42,838 nucleotides of DNA, taken from the NCBI GenBank assembly GCA_903837785.1, contig CAILVY010000077.1, forward strand, positions 1-42,838. The letters run 5' to 3'. The notes below the pieces were generated by a model. That model did no database searches and had not been told where the DNA came from. It was given only the letters and a program-made list of their open reading frames with translations. This stretch comes from Candidatus Hydrogenedentota bacterium (GTDB lineage: Bacteria > Hydrogenedentota > Hydrogenedentia > Hydrogenedentales > CAILVY01). Positions 39,528 through 42,838 of this stretch are shown in pieces; position 1 is the first letter of the stretch, and each line of letters starts with the position of its first letter. The position numbers and the translations under genes were made by a program.

Positions 39528-42500
39528 ATGAAGAACAAACTGGATTCTTTCATTTTCCATCGTTTCTCCAAGAGCTGGACTACGTTGCCGGCGCGCATCG
39601 TGCAGAGGGGGGCACCGTTCCTCTGTATTCTCGTGCTCATGGCCGCTCTGGCTGCGTCCGGCACCGAAGCGACGCGCGCCGGCGAAGGGACGGCAAAGAG
39701 TCTGCCCGGCGTCTGGTTTGTGGATCAGGACAACGGGACGGGGACCGAGGACGGCTTGGCATGGGAGACCGCGTTCCGCACGATTCAGCCGGCCATTGAC
39801 GCCGCGGCGGACGCCGGCGGGGGCGACGTCTGGGTGGCGGAAGGCATCTATGGCGAGGTCCGGACCCTGCCGGTCCTGGGCGGTCCCGAAGTGACCGGCT
39901 CACTGTTACTGAAGAACCACGTCTTTCTGTACGGCGGTTTCACCGGCACCGAAGAACAGTCGACGGAACGCAACTGGCGAGTCCATGAGACGATAATCGA
40001 TGGCAGCACCGCGCGCCAGGGTGCCAACGCGTATCATGTCGTCGTTGCCTACTACTCGGATTCCGGTCTGGATGGATTCACGATTACGGGGGGAAGCGCC
40101 ACGCCGGACCCGGGGGACCAGGGCTATCACACGGAACGCGGCGGCGGCCTCTTCAATTGGCAATGTTCGCCGAGCATCCTGCATTGCACCTTTCGCGACA
40201 ATCATGCCATGACGGCCGGAGGCGCCCTGGACAACGAAGGTGGCGCTTCCCCGGTGGTGCGTGGCTGCCTGTTCAAGGACAACACCGCGTCGTCCGGTGC
40301 GGCGATCTGCAACACGGACGGTTCTTCACCTGTTGTGGTGAATTCCTGCTTCGCCGGACAGACGGCCACGACGTCCGGCGCGGGGATCGCCAGCATTGGC
40401 GCATGCACGCCGATCATCAGCCAGTGCACCTTCTCCGGCAATTCGAGCGCATCAGGAGGCGCGCTCTTCAACGGCTTCAATTCGGCGGCAACCGTGGTCA
40501 ATTGCATCCTGTGGGGGAATATCCCCGACGAAATCAGCAACGACGGAAGCGCGCTGCCGGTGATCACCTACTGCGATGTGCAAGGCGGCTATGGCGTTCC
40601 CGAAGACAACAACCTGAATGCCGACCCGCTCTTTGTGGATGCATCTGCAGACGACATTCATCTACAGCCGGAGTCTCCCTGCGTGGATGCGGGGCGCGAT
40701 GCCAGCGATGGGCTGTTCGGCGTCGTTCTGGACGATTTCGAGGCGGATCCGCGCGGTTTTGACGCGGTGGCCGAGCCACGCGGTGACGGTTCAGACTATG
40801 ATATTGGCGCCGATGAGTACGTACTTCCATCAGAGGGTGAAGGCGAAGGCGAAGGTGAGGGCGAGGGCGAGGGCGAGGGCGAAGGTGAGGGTGAGGGTGA
40901 AGGAGAAGGTGAGGGTGAAGGAGAAGGTGACGGGGAAGGAGAAGGTGAAGGTGAAGGTGAAGGGGAAGGTGAAGGCGAGGGAGAAGGAGAAGGAGAAGGA
41001 GAGGGCGACATCTGGTACGTCAATTCGGCGCCGGTGGCGGGTGTACGCGACGGCCAGACTTGGGCAACCGCGTTTGCGAGCATCCAGGAAGGCATCAATG
41101 CGGCGGAGGTGGCCGGCGGCTCAGTATGGGTTGCGCAAGGCACGTATACCCGGGCAGCCGGGGGAGCCCATGTCGCAGTGTTGTTGGCGGACGCGGCGGT
41201 GGATCTTTACGGCGGATTCCTTGGAACGGAAACAACCTTGCAGGAGCGGGCGTTTCCCCTTCCTCCGACGATTGTGGACGGCGAGTATGCGGTCCGTTGT
41301 TTCTTCGTGAATTCCACGGTCACGATAGACGGATTCACGATCGTCCGGGGCAGTACGGAACCTGCCTTTAATCAGTACAACGGCGGGGGCATGTACCTGC
41401 GGTCCTCCGGAGCGCTGATCCGAAACTGCACGTTCAGGAACAATACGGCGGAGTACGGCGGCGCGGTGGCATTGGATCCTGGCTGGCCGCGCTTTGAAAA
41501 CTGCGTCTTCATTGGGAACTCCGCAACTCTCAGAGGAGCCGCCGTTTTTGCTGGCCCCAAGACCAATTCCGCCTCCTCCGAATTCATAAACTGCACTTTC
41601 GCGGAGAATGCAGCTCCGGACGCGGTGTTGTGCGACCTGCAGACTCACGCCGCGAATCTGAAGAACAGCATCATCTGGAATTCTCCGGATATTCCCTCTG
41701 TCGACGCCCTGTCCGGAAACGTCTCGGCCACGTTTTCAGATGTGCAGGGAGGTGTCAGCGGAACGGGGAACATCAATCTCCCACCCCTTTTTGTCAGCCT
41801 GGTTTCAGGCGATCTGCACTTGACGGCGCTGTCACCGTGCGTGGATGCGGCCAATCTCGCCGACGCTCCTCCGGTCGATGCGGATGGCCTGGCGCGGCCA
41901 CAGGGAACTGCACCAGACATGGGTGCTTATGAGTTCCTCATCGGCAATGAAGGCGAAGGCGAAGGCGAAGGCGAAGGCGAAGGCGAAGGCGAAGGTGAAG
42001 GCGAAGGTGAAGGCGAGGGTGAGGGTGAAGGTGAAGGTGAAGGCGAGGGTGAACTTGTCATGTGTGGTGCGGGAACCGTATACGGCCAGCCACCTTCTCC
42101 CCTGTCGGACTTCGCCGTGTTATCCTTCAGCGACGTTCTCGCTTCAAATGTGATGTTCGACAGTTTCTCCGGCGTGGATGCCGCGATCCATGGAATATCG
42201 TGGTGGGGCATAACCGCGTTGGGTGATCGCGGCACCGCGTGCACTCGAGACAGTGCGTCTTTCCTGATTTCGTTCTACTCGGACTCGGTGGAACACCTCC
42301 CGGGCAGCCTGCTCGCCGAGTTTGAAGTTATGCCTCTGCCAGAAGCCGCCGGCGTGTTGACGCAGGGTCCGTCCGCCGGATTGACCCTCAATCGCTATAC
42401 CGCTGCCTTCCCGACTGCGCTCCTGGCGGAGCGCGGTTGGGTCTCGGTGCGGGCGACCGGAGGCAGTACTGACTGCTACTTCCTTTGGATGAGTTCAAAC

Positions 42501-42838
42501 GTCGGTGACGGACAATGCCTGTTCTCTGATTCCGGTGGTGACTTCACCGCTGTGGGACCCGACCTTGCCTTTTGCCTCATGGGCGAGTCCTCGGGTGAGG
42601 GTGAAGGCGAGGGTGAAGGCGAAGGCGAAGGCGAAGGCGAAGGCGAAGGCGAAGGCGAAGGCGAAGGCGAAGGTGAGGGTGAGGGTGAGGGTGAGGGCGA
42701 AGGTGAAGGCGAGGGTGAAGGCGAAGGCGAAGGCGAAGGCGAGGGCGAGGGCGATGGCGAGGGTGAGGGCGAGGGCGAAGGTGAAGGCGAGGGCGAAGGT
42801 GAAGGCGAGGGCGAAGGTGAAGGCGAGGGCGAAGGTGA
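39528..42838 (+). CDS. Giant secreted beta-helix protein with Gly-Glu linkers (3' end missing)
   Basis: 1103 codons seen, ATG 39528 with GAGGGAGAGAG upstream, no stop before the edge. The N-terminus is long and basic, then hydrophobic ([15 protein letters not shown]), a signal peptide ending around residue 48. Residues about 60-434 are a right-handed beta-helix starting [10 protein letters not shown] with repeats such as [15 protein letters not shown], ending SPCVDAG ... DIGADEY, the choice-of-anchor-Q pattern. A 58-residue GE tract follows. A second copy of the same domain (about 495-805) starts [10 protein letters not shown] and ends DMGAYEF. A 35-residue GE tract follows, then a Cys-containing beta-sandwich-like domain (about 843-1022), then a third GE tract that leaves the window. 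Such proteins are usually surface-anchored; the anchor would be beyond the edge. Function could be adhesion or polysaccharide binding. Confidence 0.85.
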   Translation, partial: MKNKLDSFIFHRFSKSWTTLPARIVQRGAPFLCILVLMAALAASGTEATRAGEGTAKSLPGVWFVDQDNGTGTEDGLAWETAFRTIQPAIDAAADAGGGDVWVAEGIYGEVRTLPVLGGPEVTGSLLLKNHVFLYGGFTGTEEQSTERNWRVHETIIDGSTARQGANAYHVVVAYYSDSGLDGFTITGGSATPDPGDQGYHTERGGGLFNWQCSPSILHCTFRDNHAMTAGGALDNEGGASPVVRGCLFKDNTASSGAAICNTDGSSPVVVNSCFAGQTATTSGAGIASIGACTPIISQCTFSGNSSASGGALFNGFNSAATVVNCILWGNIPDEISNDGSALPVITYCDVQGGYGVPEDNNLNADPLFVDASADDIHLQPESPCVDAGRDASDGLFGVVLDDFEADPRGFDAVAEPRGDGSDYDIGADEYVLPSEGEGEGEGEGEGEGEGEGEGEGEGEGEGEGEGDGEGEGEGEGEGEGEGEGEGEGEGEGDIWYVNSAPVAGVRDGQTWATAFASIQEGINAAEVAGGSVWVAQGTYTRAAGGAHVAVLLADAAVDLYGGFLGTETTLQERAFPLPPTIVDGEYAVRCFFVNSTVTIDGFTIVRGSTEPAFNQYNGGGMYLRSSGALIRNCTFRNNTAEYGGAVALDPGWPRFENCVFIGNSATLRGAAVFAGPKTNSASSEFINCTFAENAAPDAVLCDLQTHAANLKNSIIWNSPDIPSVDALSGNVSATFSDVQGGVSGTGNINLPPLFVSLVSGDLHLTALSPCVDAANLADAPPVDADGLARPQGTAPDMGAYEFLIGNEGEGEGEGEGEGEGEGEGEGEGEGEGEGEGEGEGELVMCGAGTVYGQPPSPLSDFAVLSFSDVLASNVMFDSFSGVDAAIHGISWWGITALGDRGTACTRDSASFLISFYSDSVEHLPGSLLAEFEVMPLPEAAGVLTQGPSAGLTLNRYTAAFPTALLAERGWVSVRATGGSTDCYFLWMSSNVGDGQCLFSDSGGDFTAVGPDLAFCLMGESSGEGEGEGEGEGEGEGEGEGEGEGEGEGEGEGEGEGEGEGEGEGEGEGEGEGEGDGEGEGEGEGEGEGEGEGEGEGEGEGEG
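40833..41006 (+). repeat. Gly-Glu tract 1 of the beta-helix protein
   Basis: 58 codons of Gly-Glu, with one Asp replacing Glu. Codons vary (GGT, GGC, GGA and one GGG; GAA and GAG), so protein sequence is kept while DNA changes. It links the two beta-helix domains. Confidence 0.95.
41949..42053 (+). repeat. Gly-Glu tract 2 of the beta-helix protein
   Basis: 35 codons of Glu-Gly without interruption, linking the second beta-helix to the sandwich-like domain. The first part uses almost only GAA-GGC, a nearly exact hexanucleotide repeat. Confidence 0.95.
42594..42838 (+). repeat. Gly-Glu tract 3, running off the right edge
   Basis: At least 81 codons of Gly-Glu with one Asp. It contains a run of (GGGTGA)3GGG at 42677-42697. 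The complement of this tract resembles the left edge of the window. Confidence 0.95.

Noticed and set aside
40618..41310. Lys/Arg/Val repeat protein on plus and Ser-Pro repeat protein on minus across the GE tracts
   Set aside because: These are other-frame readings of the Gly-Glu hexamer repeat. The GE frame is continuous with a signal peptide and beta-helix domains.
42594..42838. CRISPR array or minisatellite locus
   Set aside because: The repeats are six bases with no spacers and lie in frame in a coding gene.
1..42838. tRNA, rRNA, insertion sequence or prophage
   Set aside because: No T-loop/anticodon pattern, transposase, integrase, terminal repeats or phage structural gene was seen. 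The lysozyme-like gene at 12109 stands alone.

Overview
The window reads as one metagenome-type contig of about 43 kb. GC is high and genes are densely packed. The mix is typical of PVC-like, glycan-degrading bacteria: a DUF1080 protein, a Tat-exported Gfo/Idh/MocA oxidoreductase, HEAT-repeat secreted proteins, several glycosidases, and large secreted proteins with long Gly-Glu (GEGEGE) linkers. I infer Hydrogenedentota or a neighbouring PVC/planctomycete-like lineage; no rRNA or other taxonomic marker is present. Both ends lie inside (Gly-Glu)n coding repeats, in opposite orientation, so the contig probably ends where assembly failed.

Layout. 1-3353 (-): start and body of a secreted gingipain-type C25 cysteine protease ending in a GE tract. 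3541-5520 (+): GH36 alpha-galactosidase, divergent from it. 5674-8053 (-): thiF-like E1 enzyme, then a FapA/DUF342 protein with its own strong promoter. 8202-11780 (+): DUF1080 protein with a Cys-rich insert, family 2 glycosyltransferase, secreted beta-propeller-like protein. 12109-14357 (+): peptidoglycan-binding/lysozyme-like protein and a membrane protein of no recognised family. 14807-21345 (+): chemosensory block made of a c-type-heme MCP, a sigma54-dependent response regulator, then an operon (small protein, CheW, second MCP) behind a sigma54 promoter with three upstream inverted repeats. 21454-23091 (-): Agl23-type GT-C membrane protein. 23247-25344 (+): C45-type Ntn-hydrolase and GH43-like protein. 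25410-30406 (-): GH4 alpha-galactosidase, Gfo/Idh/MocA oxidoreductase, HEAT-repeat protein. 30599-31018 (-): STAS-like protein. 31422-34243 (-): exosortase-family protein and an AGE/cellobiose-2-epimerase. 34564-38037 (-): dxs and an unusual acyl-CoA synthetase-like protein. 38287-39168 (+): HtrA-like protein without the catalytic motifs. 39528-42838 (+): giant beta-helix surface protein, running off the end.

How it fits together. Three themes stand out. (1) Glycan breakdown: GH36, GH4, GH43-like, DUF1080, Gfo/Idh and AGE proteins would release and convert galactosides and other sugars. (2) A surface-protein theme: an exosortase-family enzyme shares the window with giant secreted proteins built from beta-helix (choice-of-anchor-Q-like) or protease domains joined by GE linkers. 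(3) A kinase-less chemoreceptor/CheW cluster under sigma54 control beside its likely activator. Promoters repeatedly show an extended -10 of the form TGC-TATRNT. No tRNA, rRNA, CRISPR array, insertion sequence or integrase was seen.
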